64,000 nucleotides of DNA from Fen-1273 sp963837815 (GTDB taxonomy: Bacteria; Bacteroidota; Ignavibacteria; UBA10030; UBA6906), in contig CAWIOS010000013.1 of assembly GCA_963837815.1 (NCBI GenBank), forward strand, positions 620,001 through 684,000. Direction: 5' to 3'. Below, one piece after another: positions 27,457 to 37,385 of this stretch. Position 1 is the stretch's first letter; every line of letters starts with the position of its first letter. The notes under the pieces are model-generated. The model was not told the origin of the DNA, did no database searches, and saw only the letters and a list, made by a program, of their open reading frames with translations. Position numbers and translations under genes: made by a program.

Positions 27457-28887
27457 CTAGAAGCAGCGGGCGGTGATTCCGAGAAGGATCGAGGGGAACA
27501 CGCCGAACCCCGCCAGGGCGATCGCCGCGACGATGAGCACCGCAAGACCGAGAGGCCGACGATCTGCGGCGGCGCTTCCGGGCTTTTCGTTGAAGTACAT
27601 GACGACAACCAGCCGGAGATAGTAGTACGCGGAGACAACGCTCATCAGGACGCCGGTGATCGCAAGCCACGTGTATCCCGCCTCCACCGCACCGGTGAAA
27701 ACGTAGTACTTGCCGAAGAATCCCGCAAACGGCGGCACCCCGGCAAGGGAGAACATGAAGACCGCCGCCAGCGCGGCAAGAAGCGGCGAACGCCGGGAAA
27801 GTCCCGCGCACTCGTCGAACGTCAGCATCGTCCCGTCCTCTTTTTCGAGAATCGACACGACGCCGAACGCCCCCGCGTTCATCAGCGTGTACGTCATGAG
27901 GTAGAAGAGCACGCCGTTTGACCCTGCCGGGTTTGCCGCGACGACCCCCGACAGTATGTATCCGGCGTGGGCGATGCTTGAATACGCGAGCATTCTTTTT
28001 ACGCCGGACTGGGCCACGGCGATGACGTTCCCTGCGATCATCGAGGCCGCGGCAACGACCGCGAGAACGTCGCGGAGCGCCGGCTGGGCGATGAGGACCG
28101 CCGGTGCGAACACGATGAGAAACCCGGAAAACGCGGCGGCTTTTCCCCCCGTCGACATGAACGCGCTCACCGGCGTGGGCGCCCCTTCATAGACGTCGGG
28201 GACCCACATGTGGAACGGGACGGCGCCGACCTTGAACATGAGGCCGATCATGACGAGCGCGAGCCCCGCAAGAAGTATCCGCGGCTCGTGCAGCCCCCCC
28301 GTCAGGGACGGGAATCCCGAAAGACCCGTGGAACCCGTCGCCCCGTAGACAAGCGCGATCCCGTAGAGAAGGAAGCCCGTGGAGAATGCCCCCAGGAGAA
28401 AGTACTTGAGCCCCGCCTCATTGCTCGTCATCCTTCCCCGGTCGAATCCGGCGAGAACGTAGAAGGACAGGGACATCAGCTCCAGACCGAGGAAGAAGAC
28501 CACAAGATCCCCTGCGGACGCCATGAGAATCATTCCCGATATTGCAAGGAGCATCAGCGCATAAAATTCCCCCTCCCCGTGCGCGGCGCCGCGGCTGCGG
28601 GAACGGGCGAGGAGGGCGCTCAGAAGACCCGACAGGCAGAACACAATCGTCAGATAGGACGCAAAGCCTCCCTCGCGTATCATCCCTCCGAAGACGCCGG
28701 ACGCCGGCGCACCGCCCCCCGTGAAGAATGCACATGCCGCCGCCGCGGCAAGTCCCGCAGCCGCCATGAATGACGCCGCACTCCGGCCCCGCGCAAACAG
28801 CGCATCGACGAGTATGATGACAAGCGCGGTGCCCGCGACAACAAGGAGCGGCACGATCGCCGCCCAGTCTCCGATCGGGGGAGTCAT
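27457..28887 (-). CDS. nuoN: NADH-quinone oxidoreductase subunit N
   Basis: A 476-residue, about 14-helix antiporter-like subunit of respiratory complex I, part of the proton-pumping membrane arm. FFLGLELMSLSFYVLAGF carries the key Glu of TM5, and VGAVPFHMWVPDVYEGAPTPVSAFMS and AYSSIAHAGYILSG are proton-pathway motifs. The ATG overlaps the nuoM stop by four bases. Confidence 0.96.
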   Translation of the reverse strand: MTPPIGDWAAIVPLLVVAGTALVIILVDALFARGRSAASFMAAAGLAAAAACAFFTGGGAPASGVFGGMIREGGFASYLTIVFCLSGLLSALLARSRSRGAAHGEGEFYALMLLAISGMILMASAGDLVVFFLGLELMSLSFYVLAGFDRGRMTSNEAGLKYFLLGAFSTGFLLYGIALVYGATGSTGLSGFPSLTGGLHEPRILLAGLALVMIGLMFKVGAVPFHMWVPDVYEGAPTPVSAFMSTGGKAAAFSGFLIVFAPAVLIAQPALRDVLAVVAAASMIAGNVIAVAQSGVKRMLAYSSIAHAGYILSGVVAANPAGSNGVLFYLMTYTLMNAGAFGVVSILEKEDGTMLTFDECAGLSRRSPLLAALAAVFMFSLAGVPPFAGFFGKYYVFTGAVEAGYTWLAITGVLMSVVSAYYYLRLVVVMYFNEKPGSAAADRRPLGLAVLIVAAIALAGFGVFPSILLGITARCF

Positions 28888-30455
28888 CGGCGGTCTCCTT
28901 CCCGCGACGCCGCACCCGGCGCTTCAGAGGCATGCGCGTACGAGCCGCGCCGGGTCTCCTCGATCCTGTGTATCAGGGATTTCGTCGAGACGGCGCTTTT
29001 CTCCAGGAACGTGGAAGGGTACACGCCGATCCAGACGATGAAGAAGACCACCGGGAGGAGCACGGCGATTTCGCGTCCCGTCAGATCTGAAAGCGACTGG
29101 TTTTCCGGACGCTCGTTTTTGCCGAAGAACACGCGCTGGTAGCTCCAGAGGAGGTAGACCGCCGCCAGGATAACGCCCGCCGATGCGGTCACCGCGTACC
29201 AGGGACTGCCGAGAAACGCCGAACGGAACGATCCGAGGAGTATCAGGAATTCCCCCACGAAGCCGTTCAGCCCGGGGAGGCCGATGGAGGAGAGCATCAC
29301 GATCATGAAGAATGTCGCGAACACCGGCATCGGACGGGCGAGGCCCCCGAAGTCCTTTATCATGCGCGTGTGCCTTCTGTCGTAGATCATCCCGACGAGA
29401 AGGAAGAGGGCGCCGGTCGACAGTCCGTGGTTGATCATCTGTATGACGCTCCCCTGCATCCCCTCTTCCGTGATCGCAAATATGCCGAGCACGACAAACC
29501 CGAGATGGCTCACCGACGAATATGCCACGAGTTTCTTGAGATCGGGCTGCACCATCGATACAAGCGCGCCGTACAGTATCCCGACGATGCCGAGCCCCGC
29601 CAGGTACGGGAGGAACCTGAACGTCGCATAGGGAAACAACGGCAGACAGAACCGGAGGAGCCCGTACGTCCCCATCTTCAGGAGCACGCCGGCAAGTATG
29701 ACGCTGCCGGCGGTGGGCGCCTGCACGTGCGCGTCGGGGAGCCACGTGTGGAGCGGAAAGAGCGGAATCTTGATCGCGAAACTGAGCGTGAACGCCAGGA
29801 ACATCCAGACCTGCACCCCCATCGGTATTCCCGGCGCGATCGCATACAGGCGGAGGAGGTCCGTCGTGAACGCACCCCCGGGGAGCGACGCCGCGTACGC
29901 GCCGAGCCAGATGATCGCCACGAGCATCAGGAGGCTCCCCGCCATCGTGTAGAGGAAGAACTTTATCGCGGCGTAAATCCGTTCCTGTCCACCCCAGATC
30001 CCGATGATGAAATACATCGGGATGAGCATGAATTCCCAGAACACGTAGAAGAGGAAGAGGTCGAGCGCCATGAACACGCCGAGCGTCCCCGCTTCAAGGA
30101 GAAGCATGAGCGCGACGTAGCCCCTGAGCCGGACGGTGATGGATTCCCACGAGGCCAGAAGGGCGAGCGGCGTCAGAAACGTCGTGAGGACGATGAGGAG
30201 AAGCGATATCCCGTCGATCCCCGTGTGGTAGGAAACGTCGATGGAGGGGATCCATGAGACTTTTTCGACAAACTGCATGTCGCCCCGCGACCCGTCGAAC
30301 GCAAGGAAGAGCCAGACGGAGAGCAGGAGCGCGGCAACCGAGAAGACCATTCCCGCCGTCCTGATGAGGCGGGAGGCACCCTGCGGGAGCAGCACGATGA
30401 CGATCGCTCCGGCGACCGGCGTGAAGAGAATCAGGCTCAGGATATGCTGTTCCAT
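28884..30455 (-). CDS. nuoM: NADH-quinone oxidoreductase subunit M
   Basis: A 523-residue antiporter-like complex I subunit. FLFYVFWEFMLIPMYFIIG includes the TM5 Glu, KIPLFPLHTWLPDAHVQAPT is the conserved TM7-8 segment, and LKKLVAYSSVSHLGFV contains the channel Lys. The C-terminus ends with a charged cytosolic tail. It follows nuoL by 14 bases. Confidence 0.97.
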   Translation of the reverse strand: MEQHILSLILFTPVAGAIVIVLLPQGASRLIRTAGMVFSVAALLLSVWLFLAFDGSRGDMQFVEKVSWIPSIDVSYHTGIDGISLLLIVLTTFLTPLALLASWESITVRLRGYVALMLLLEAGTLGVFMALDLFLFYVFWEFMLIPMYFIIGIWGGQERIYAAIKFFLYTMAGSLLMLVAIIWLGAYAASLPGGAFTTDLLRLYAIAPGIPMGVQVWMFLAFTLSFAIKIPLFPLHTWLPDAHVQAPTAGSVILAGVLLKMGTYGLLRFCLPLFPYATFRFLPYLAGLGIVGILYGALVSMVQPDLKKLVAYSSVSHLGFVVLGIFAITEEGMQGSVIQMINHGLSTGALFLLVGMIYDRRHTRMIKDFGGLARPMPVFATFFMIVMLSSIGLPGLNGFVGEFLILLGSFRSAFLGSPWYAVTASAGVILAAVYLLWSYQRVFFGKNERPENQSLSDLTGREIAVLLPVVFFIVWIGVYPSTFLEKSAVSTKSLIHRIEETRRGSYAHASEAPGAASREGDRR

Positions 30456-30469
30456 TGCACCGTGTCAGT

Positions 30470-32404
30470 TTATCGAGTCAGGAGCCAGCCGACGATGAGG
30501 ACGACTCCTCCGAAGAAGACGAGGACATAGTTTTCGACGACCCCCGTCTGCATGAGCCGGAGTCCCCGCCCGGCGGCCGCGGTAACCTGCGCCACCCCGT
30601 TCACCATCCGGTCGATAACGCCGACGTCGATCCCCTTCCAGAGGAGCACCTCCGATCCCCTGACCGCAGGCCGGACGACCGCCCCGTCGTACAGCTCGTC
30701 GACGTAGTATTTATTGAGAAGCACTCGGTATACCCCCGGCACGCGCTGCACGATGCGGCCGGGAATCTCTTTCCGCCGTACGTACCAGAGCCGGGCCAGG
30801 TACCATCCGCCGACCGCCACTCCGACGGAGAGCCCCATGAGCACGTACTCGGCGATCTCCCCCTGCGGGCCCGCGGCGGCGAGCTTCTCGTTCGCCGGGG
30901 CGAATACCGGCTCCAGCCACCGCTCGAATGCGTTCCCCCCTCCGAGGCTCGCGGGAATCCCTATGAAGCCGCCGCATGCGGCAAGGCATGCAAGTATGAC
31001 AAGGGGAACCGTCATCGTCGCCGGCGCTTCGTGGGGATGGACCCCCTTGTCCCACCGGGGCTCTCCCTGGAACGTGAGCGCAACGAGACGGAACATATAG
31101 AGCGCGGTCAGTCCTGCGCCGGCAAATCCCGCCAGCCAGAGCACCCAGGAACCGCGCGAAAATGCCTCCCAGAGTATCGCATCCTTGCTGAAGAACCCGG
31201 AAAGGGGCGGGATCCCCGCAATGGCAACGGTCCCCACGAGGAACGTGGCGTACGTGACCGGGAGCTTCCCGGCGAGCCCCCCCATCTTCCGTATATCCTG
31301 CTCGTCGTGCATCGCATGGATCACGGCGCCGGAACCGAGAAAGAGAAGCGCCTTGAAGAACGCGTGCGTCATGACGTGGAATATCCCCGCGCTGAATGCC
31401 CCCACGCCGAGCGCAAGAAACATGTAGCCGAGCTGGCTTATCGTGGAGTACGCGAGCACTTTCTTGATGTCGTTCTGGACGAGACCGATTGTCGCCGCAA
31501 AGAGCGCGGTCGCGGCCCCCACCGAGGCCACAACGCCCATGGAGACCGGCGCCAGCGCGTACAGGACCGAACAGCGGGCGACCATGTAGACGCCGGCGGT
31601 CACCATCGTCGCCGCGTGGATCAGGGCGCTCACCGGTGTGGGTCCGGCCATGGCATCGGGGAGCCAAACGAACAGGGGGATCTGGGCCGATTTGCCCGTG
31701 GCGCCCAGGAAGAGCGCAAGCGTGATGAGGAGGATCGCAGGCACTCCCGCGGACATGGTGGCGGCCTGCGTGAAGACGGTCTGAAACCGCAGTGAGCCGA
31801 ACGTCACGTACACAAGAAACATCCCGGTGAGGAATCCCAGGTCCCCGATCCTGTTGACGATGAAGGCCTTCTTCGCCGCGTCAGCCGTCGTCCCTTTTTC
31901 GAAGTTCCTGTCATACCAGAACCCGATGAGAAGGTAGGAGCAGAGGCCGACGCCCTCCCAGCCCAGAAACATCAGGAGAAAATTGTCGGCCAGGATCAGC
32001 GTGAGCATCGCGAAGATGAACAGGTTGAGGTAGGCGAAGAACCGGGCAAAGCCCGGGTCACCGTGCATGTAGCCGGCGGAGTAGACGTGTATCAGGAAAC
32101 CGACGCCCGTCACGATGAGCATCATGACGATGGAGAGCTGGTCCACCTGGAATGCCACGTCGGCATGGAAGGCCCCCGCGGCGATCCACGTGAAGAGATC
32201 GACCGTCACCGTCCTCGACTCCGCGGGAAGTCCCGCGAGCTGGAAAAAGCCGAGGCAGGCGACGACGAACCCCGCGCCGACCGTTGCGCACCCGACGGCG
32301 GCGGCGACGGCCTCGCTCTTCAGCCTTTTCCCGAGGAGCCCGTTGAACAGAAACCCGATGAAGGGGAGGAGGACGGCGTAGCCTGTGAGCTGCAGGGGGG
32401 TCAT
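30470..32404 (-). CDS. nuoL: NADH-quinone oxidoreductase subunit L
   Basis: A 644-residue antiporter-like subunit with the C-terminal lateral helix extension typical of NuoL. FLMFLGWEGVGLCSYLLIGF is the TM5 region, SAQIPLFVWLPDAMAGPTPV the TM7-8 motif and DIKKVLAYSTISQLGYMFLA the pumping-channel segment. Either the ATG at 32404 or a GTG at 32410 could be the start; both are within ten bases of the nuoK stop. Confidence 0.97.
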   Translation of the reverse strand: MTPLQLTGYAVLLPFIGFLFNGLLGKRLKSEAVAAAVGCATVGAGFVVACLGFFQLAGLPAESRTVTVDLFTWIAAGAFHADVAFQVDQLSIVMMLIVTGVGFLIHVYSAGYMHGDPGFARFFAYLNLFIFAMLTLILADNFLLMFLGWEGVGLCSYLLIGFWYDRNFEKGTTADAAKKAFIVNRIGDLGFLTGMFLVYVTFGSLRFQTVFTQAATMSAGVPAILLITLALFLGATGKSAQIPLFVWLPDAMAGPTPVSALIHAATMVTAGVYMVARCSVLYALAPVSMGVVASVGAATALFAATIGLVQNDIKKVLAYSTISQLGYMFLALGVGAFSAGIFHVMTHAFFKALLFLGSGAVIHAMHDEQDIRKMGGLAGKLPVTYATFLVGTVAIAGIPPLSGFFSKDAILWEAFSRGSWVLWLAGFAGAGLTALYMFRLVALTFQGEPRWDKGVHPHEAPATMTVPLVILACLAACGGFIGIPASLGGGNAFERWLEPVFAPANEKLAAAGPQGEIAEYVLMGLSVGVAVGGWYLARLWYVRRKEIPGRIVQRVPGVYRVLLNKYYVDELYDGAVVRPAVRGSEVLLWKGIDVGVIDRMVNGVAQVTAAAGRGLRLMQTGVVENYVLVFFGGVVLIVGWLLTR

Positions 32405-32411
32405 GCGCACG

Positions 32412-32717
32412 TCACCACTTCAGGATGTTGATTTCATCAATGTTCACGGTCTTCTTGTTCCTGTAGATCGCGATCACGATTGCGAGGCCGACCGCCGCCT
32501 CCGCGGCAGCGACCGCCATGGCGAAGAACACGAGGGCCTGCCCGGTGATCGATCCGAGAAACGACGAAAAAGCGATGAGCGTCAGGTTGACGGAATTGAG
32601 CATCAGCTCGATGCACATGAAGACCACGATCGCGTTCCGGCGCGTGAGCACCCCCGCAGCGCCGATGACGAACAGGGCTGCGCTCAGACAGAGATAATAC
32701 GGAAGGGGGACATCCAT
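32412..32717 (-). CDS. nuoK: NADH-quinone oxidoreductase subunit K
   Basis: A 101-residue three-helix complex I subunit. The family signature FMCIELMLNSVNL with the conserved Glu is present, and AVAAAEAAVGLAIVIAIY carries the second conserved Glu. The ATG at 32717 lies seven bases after nuoJ and gives the standard length. Confidence 0.96.
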   Translation of the reverse strand: MDVPLPYYLCLSAALFVIGAAGVLTRRNAIVVFMCIELMLNSVNLTLIAFSSFLGSITGQALVFFAMAVAAAEAAVGLAIVIAIYRNKKTVNIDEINILKW

Positions 32718-32724
32718 GACCGGA

Positions 32725-33231
32725 TCAGCCTTTCTTCTTTGCGAGGACGACGGCACCGAGTATCGCCGCCAGGAGGAGGAGCGACGTGACCTCAAACGGG
32801 AGAAGGTATGTCCCGAAAAGGGCCCCTCCCATGCTTTCAACCGTCCCGAGCGATTCGGCTCCGGCGGCAACGGAAGGACCGTGCACCGCGGTTCCTCCGG
32901 CAAGGAGTGCATACACGACCTCCACAAGGAAGCCTGCCGCGAGAACCAGCGTGATCCAGGTCCGCAAAGCGATCCGGACGCGGGTGCGCGACTCGTCCCC
33001 CAGGTTCAGGAGCATGATGACGAAGACCACGAGAACCATGATCGCTCCCGTGTACACGACGATCTGGAGAACGGCGAGGAGCTGCGCACGGAGGAGGAGA
33101 TACAGCGCCGCGAGCGCGAAGAAATTCGCGATAAGGTATATGGCGCTCACGAGCGGGCTCCGCTGCAGCACCATAAGCACTGCGGTTGTCACCGCAAACG
33201 CCGCAAGGAAGAAAAAGACGAGGGATTCCAC
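32725..33231 (-). CDS. nuoJ: NADH-quinone oxidoreductase subunit J
   Basis: A 168-residue membrane subunit with about five helices. AVLQIVVYTGAIMVLVVFVIMLLNLG is split across the conserved TM3 (pi-bulge) segment of NuoJ. The start is a GTG at 33231 without a clear Shine-Dalgarno. It opens a nuoJKLMN block; nuoA-I are not in the window, and the gene upstream is a small outer membrane protein, so complex I genes are split in this genome. Confidence 0.95.
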   Translation of the reverse strand: MESLVFFFLAAFAVTTAVLMVLQRSPLVSAIYLIANFFALAALYLLLRAQLLAVLQIVVYTGAIMVLVVFVIMLLNLGDESRTRVRIALRTWITLVLAAGFLVEVVYALLAGGTAVHGPSVAAGAESLGTVESMGGALFGTYLLPFEVTSLLLLAAILGAVVLAKKKG

Positions 33232-33304
33232 GGTCAGGGACGGATCAGAGAATCAACGATGGTGAAGAAACATACGCTTTTTTTCACGAGAATCAAACCC
33301 GCCG

Positions 33305-33808
33305 TCAATAGAAATAGTAGTGCATGCTTACCTGCGGAAGGGGGAGGACGTTTCCATCGGAGAAGAACGTGAAGAGAAGCTCACCGGAAATGTGGAAGCC
33401 TCCCTGCACCGGGACCTCCCCTCCGATCCCCATGCCGATCCGGCCGGGAGCTTCCAGGTCGTTCGCTCCCTTCCCTCCCGAATAGTAATACCCGGCCGCC
33501 GCCGCGGCGAAAAACCGGACTCCCTGCCCCCTGATGAAATCGTACTGGAGTTCGCCTCCGAAGTCGTACGACGTTTCGCTGTCGACTTTGATGATCCCCC
33601 CGATGAGCTGATAGCTGACATAACCCGGGAAATGCTGCCGGAAGCTGAGCCCCACGCCGGATGCGGCCCCGAGAGCCAGCCCGAGGCCGTACACGTTTTC
33701 GCTCAGCCCGCCGTCATGACCACGCTGGGGGAGAACCGCCTGGGAACGGACGGGCACAGCAAACGCGACGATAAGAAGCGCCGTTGCTCCACACCGTAAT
33801 CGATTCAT
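33305..33808 (-). CDS. Small putative outer membrane beta-barrel protein
   Basis: A 167-residue protein with a signal peptide (about 22 residues, cleaved near VRSQA). The remainder alternates Gly/aromatic strands such as GLGLALGAASGVGLSFRQHF and ends with VSMHYYFY, an aromatic C-terminus typical of outer membrane barrels. I do not recognise a named family. It begins seven bases after the ABC-2 permease stop and precedes nuoJ by 73 bases. Confidence 0.65.
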   Translation of the reverse strand: MNRLRCGATALLIVAFAVPVRSQAVLPQRGHDGGLSENVYGLGLALGAASGVGLSFRQHFPGYVSYQLIGGIIKVDSETSYDFGGELQYDFIRGQGVRFFAAAAAGYYYSGGKGANDLEAPGRIGMGIGGEVPVQGGFHISGELLFTFFSDGNVLPLPQVSMHYYFY

Positions 33809-33815
33809 CGGTCTG

Positions 33816-35069
33816 TCATCCTTCCCTCGCCCAACGGAATATGTCGGCGATTTTCGGGCTCTTGCCCGTTGAGAGAATCGCAATGCGGAATATCCGCCCT
33901 GCGGCGACCATTGCGAAGACGATGGAGACGATCATGAGGAGGATCGTCGCCAGGATTTCCCACACCGAAGGCATCTGTATCGGAATGCGGAGCGCCATCA
34001 TCGTGGGGGTGAGAAACGGTACGAACGAGAGCACCTTCAGCCAGGTCGCGTCCGGGTTCTGCATGGCCGGAAACGCCAGCGCGATCGGGAGAACAAGGAT
34101 CATGACGAGATACGACGTCACCTGCTGCGCCTCCTGCTCCGTCGTCAGCGGAGATCCGGCGCCGATGAAGACGGCGGCGTAGAACAGGTACCCGAGGACG
34201 AAATACACAATGAGGAGCGCGGCGATCCCCGGCGTCACGAAGATGACGCCGAAGAAGAGGCTTGCCGCGGCTCCCATGAGCGACCAGAATCCGATCTGCG
34301 TGAACCCGAGCGCGCTCAGCCCGAGCACCTTTCCCGCCATCAGCTCGGTCGACGAACACGAAGAAACGAGGACTTCGACGATCCGGTTTGACTTCTCCTC
34401 GAGTATGCTCCGGACCAGGAGCTGGCCCGAGGTCACGATGAGGAGAAAGAGCATGAACAGGAAGACGTACGCGGTGAAGAACACCCGGAGGAACCCCGAA
34501 TCCTCCTTCTCCCCCGTCTTCGAGAGCTTGACCTGTTTCAGGTCCACCCTGACGTTCAGCGCCCGTATCACGACCGTATCAAGGCCCATCGAAAGCCCTT
34601 TGCGCTCCGACAGGACGATCCGGAGCGCCTGCTGGAGGTTCTCGACGAGCTGGATATCGCCGACGGACTTCGACCTGTACTCGACGACGGTATCGGCCTC
34701 GGGGGACGGGCCGAGAAGGCAGTACCCTTCGATGTCGCCCGCGCCGGCCTCGCTGTCCGCTTCGGCCGCAACGGCTTTCACATCGGCCGCGGATGCTGCC
34801 GTCAGGGGCCGGAGGAGATAATTCGGCTTGCCGTCCGCGAGCCGGTAACGCGACTCGAGAAGTTCGGCGAGGGGGGCGACAACCACGCCGCTCGGATCGA
34901 TAACGCCGATGACTTTCGTCCTCGTATCCGCCTGCGTGATGAGAAGCGTCGGGACGACTCCCATGCCGATCATAAGCACGGGGGTGAGAAAGAGTCCGAT
35001 CAGGAACGCCTTGCTCTTTACCTTTTCGAGATATTCCCACCGGGCGACGGAGGCCACCTTTCCAATCAT
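33816..35069 (-). CDS. ABC-2 type transporter permease (NatB-like)
   Basis: A 417-residue membrane protein. An N-terminal transmembrane helix (AFLIGLFLTPVLMIGMGVVP) is followed by a large extracytoplasmic domain of about 150 residues and five C-terminal helices. This layout is the NatB/YhaP type of ABC-2 exporter. The substrate is unknown; sodium or drug export is only suggested by family resemblance. The ATG overlaps the stop of the partner ATPase gene by four bases. Confidence 0.85.
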   Translation of the reverse strand: MIGKVASVARWEYLEKVKSKAFLIGLFLTPVLMIGMGVVPTLLITQADTRTKVIGVIDPSGVVVAPLAELLESRYRLADGKPNYLLRPLTAASAADVKAVAAEADSEAGAGDIEGYCLLGPSPEADTVVEYRSKSVGDIQLVENLQQALRIVLSERKGLSMGLDTVVIRALNVRVDLKQVKLSKTGEKEDSGFLRVFFTAYVFLFMLFLLIVTSGQLLVRSILEEKSNRIVEVLVSSCSSTELMAGKVLGLSALGFTQIGFWSLMGAAASLFFGVIFVTPGIAALLIVYFVLGYLFYAAVFIGAGSPLTTEQEAQQVTSYLVMILVLPIALAFPAMQNPDATWLKVLSFVPFLTPTMMALRIPIQMPSVWEILATILLMIVSIVFAMVAAGRIFRIAILSTGKSPKIADIFRWAREG

Positions 35070-35986
35070 CCGGCCTCCCCGGCCGCGGATGCGGCATTGG
35101 ATTCGCCCACGGTCTGCAGGAATATCGACTGGAGCGAGGGTTCGACAAGCTCGAACTTCGTTATGTCGACCTTCCCGTTCATGGCCCCGATGAGGGGCGG
35201 GATCTTCGCGCCGGGTTCCAGCTCGAGCTCCGCGGCGTTGCTGTACAGGAGGGCGCGACGGACTCCGGCGAGCGTTTCCATGAAGGCGCCGTCTCCCGAA
35301 AACTCGACCCGGAGGGAATTGGTCCCGTATTTCTTCTTCACGTCGCGCACGGTCCCCCCGAGAACGACGCGCCCCCTGTTGATGAGACAGAGCGTGTCGC
35401 TCAGCCTCTCCGCCTGATCCATCTGGTGCGTCGAGAACACAACGGTCTTCCCCGCGCCCCGGAGCTCGTGAAATATGTCCTGCAACAGGATCTGGTTGAC
35501 GGGGTCGAGCCCCGAGAAGGGCTCGTCGAGTATCACGATGGAAGGATCGTGGATGACCGCGCAGATGAACTGCACCTTCTGCTGGTTCCCCTTCGAGAGT
35601 TCTTCCACTTTCCTGTCGCGATACTGGTCGAGCGAAAACCGGCTCAGCCAGCGGAGAGCCTCGGCCTTTGCCGCCGACCGCTTCATCCCGCGCAGCCCCG
35701 CGAAATAGAGTATCATGTCGAGGAGCCTGCTCTTCCTGTAGAGCCCGCGCTCCTCGGGAAGATACCCGATACGGTTCCGCACGTCGTCCGAAAAAGGCGC
35801 GCCGTCGTATGTGACGGTCCCCCCGTCAGGGACAAGAATGTTCAGGATCATCCGGATCGTCGTCGTCTTCCCCGCACCGTTGGGGCCGAGAAGGCCGAAG
35901 ACTTCCCCTCCCGTCGCCCCGAACGAGACGCCGTCCACGGCGACGACGGATGCAAATTCTTTCCGGAGGTTCGAGACGTTGAGCAT
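35066..35986 (-). CDS. ABC transporter ATP-binding protein (NatA-like)
   Basis: A 306-residue ATPase driving the downstream permease. Walker A is GPNGAGKTTT; the signature region is ELSKGNQQKVQFICAVIHDP with LSKGNQQK replacing LSGGQ, common in this subfamily; Walker B is SIVILDEPFSGLDP. A C-terminal accessory domain of about 80 residues follows. It starts five bases after asnS, so it shares the asnS promoter. Confidence 0.9.
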   Translation of the reverse strand: MLNVSNLRKEFASVVAVDGVSFGATGGEVFGLLGPNGAGKTTTIRMILNILVPDGGTVTYDGAPFSDDVRNRIGYLPEERGLYRKSRLLDMILYFAGLRGMKRSAAKAEALRWLSRFSLDQYRDRKVEELSKGNQQKVQFICAVIHDPSIVILDEPFSGLDPVNQILLQDIFHELRGAGKTVVFSTHQMDQAERLSDTLCLINRGRVVLGGTVRDVKKKYGTNSLRVEFSGDGAFMETLAGVRRALLYSNAAELELEPGAKIPPLIGAMNGKVDITKFELVEPSLQSIFLQTVGESNAASAAGEAG

Positions 35987-35990
35987 CGTC

Positions 35991-37298
35991 TTACGGGGTA
36001 AGCCGGTAGATCATGCGCGGGAAGGGTATCGCCTCGCGCAGATGATCAAGCCCGCAGATCCACGAAACGGTCCGCTCGACGCCGAGCCCGAACCCGGAAT
36101 GCGGGACGGAGCCGTACCGCCGGAGGTCGATGTACCACTCGAACGCCTCCCGCGGGAGATTCTCCGCCTTTATCCGTTCAAGAAGGGCGCCCAGATCGTC
36201 CTCTCTCTGGCTCCCGCCGATGATTTCGCCGTACCCTTCAGGAGCGAGCACGTCCACTGCAAGCGCGAGCTTCGGATTCTCCGGATCTCTCTTCATATAA
36301 AACGCCTTGACTCCCGCCGGGTAGCGGTGGACCATCACGGGACGGTCGAACTGAGCCGACACGGTCGTTTCATCCGTTCCCCCGAGGTCGTTTCCCCACT
36401 CGAATTCCACGCCGTTCTTTCTGAGGATCTCCACGGCCTCGTCATAGGTGATCCGGGGGAGGGGGCGGCGCACTTTTTCGAGGACGGCGGTATTCCTGCC
36501 GAGCGTCTCGAGGTCGGACCGCCTGTGCGTGAGGACAGACTGGACGACGTGCTCCAGGAACGCCTCCGCAAGATCCATGTTGTCGTTGAGGTCGTTGAAC
36601 GCGACCTCGGGCTCCACCATCCAGAACTCCGTGAGGTGGCGGCGGGTTTTCGATTTCTCCGCGCGGAACGTCGGACCGAACACGTACACCTTCCCGAACG
36701 CCATGGCTCCCGCCTCGCCGTAAAGCTGGCCGGACTGCGTCAGGTACGCCTTCCCCAGGTCAAAGTAGTCCGTCTCGAAAAGCGTCGAAGTCCCCTCGCA
36801 CGCGGCCGGTGTGAATATCGGGGCGTCGAAGAGCACGAACCCCCGTGAATCGAAGAACTCGCGAATTGCACGGATCACCTGGTGCCGGATCCGCAGGATC
36901 GCGTGCGTCCTCGAGGAGCGGAGCCAGAGGTGACGCCGGTCCATCAGGAAGTCGATGCCGTGCTCTTTCGGGGTGATCGGATAGTCGGTGGCGGGGGATA
37001 TGATCCGGAGATCGGTGACGTCCATTTCGTACCCCCCCGGGGCGCGCGGTTCCTTCCGGATGCGTCCCGTCATGGAGAGGGAGGTCTCCTGCGTGAGATT
37101 GTCGAACAGGTCGAACACCCCGTCGGGGACACTCCCCTTGACGATGACCCCCTGGAGATACCCGGTGCCGTCGCGGAGGACGGGGAAGCGAATCCTGCCG
37201 CTGGATCGTTTATTGTACAGCCAGCCGCTGAGCGAAACCGTTTTTCCCTCATGCGCCGGCAGGTCTTCTATGTAGATGCGGTCCATCGCTGTCGCCAT
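35991..37298 (-). CDS. asnS: Asparagine-tRNA ligase
   Basis: A class II synthetase of about 435 residues. The N-terminal OB fold (VSLSGWLYNKRSSGRIRF) binds the anticodon. The catalytic core has TPAACEGTSTLFETDYF, FGPTFRAEKSKTRRHLTEFWMVEPEVAF (split by motif 2) and GFGLGVERTVSWICGL (motif 3). Length and the CEGTSTLFE segment fit AsnRS rather than AspRS. Starts at 37319, 37298 and 37286 are all possible. The predicted transcript start lies at about 37321, so the 37319 ATG would be near-leaderless; 37298 is a compromise. Confidence 0.93.
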   Translation of the reverse strand: MATAMDRIYIEDLPAHEGKTVSLSGWLYNKRSSGRIRFPVLRDGTGYLQGVIVKGSVPDGVFDLFDNLTQETSLSMTGRIRKEPRAPGGYEMDVTDLRIISPATDYPITPKEHGIDFLMDRRHLWLRSSRTHAILRIRHQVIRAIREFFDSRGFVLFDAPIFTPAACEGTSTLFETDYFDLGKAYLTQSGQLYGEAGAMAFGKVYVFGPTFRAEKSKTRRHLTEFWMVEPEVAFNDLNDNMDLAEAFLEHVVQSVLTHRRSDLETLGRNTAVLEKVRRPLPRITYDEAVEILRKNGVEFEWGNDLGGTDETTVSAQFDRPVMVHRYPAGVKAFYMKRDPENPKLALAVDVLAPEGYGEIIGGSQREDDLGALLERIKAENLPREAFEWYIDLRRYGSVPHSGFGLGVERTVSWICGLDHLREAIPFPRMIYRLTP

Positions 37299-37327
37299 CT
37301 GGGGTGGGGGGAGGAACATATCCGGGG

Positions 37328-37356
37328 AATATACAAAAGAGAACGCACAGGTTCAA
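37328..37356 (-). promoter_or_regulatory. Sigma70-type promoter for asnS and the genes after it
   Basis: On the minus strand TTGAAC (37351-37356) and TATATT (37328-37333) are 17 bases apart. The predicted start is near 37321, within a few bases of the first in-frame ATG of asnS. Confidence 0.55.
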
Positions 37357-37385
37357 GAAAACGCGGGGCGACGCGGCGGAAACGA

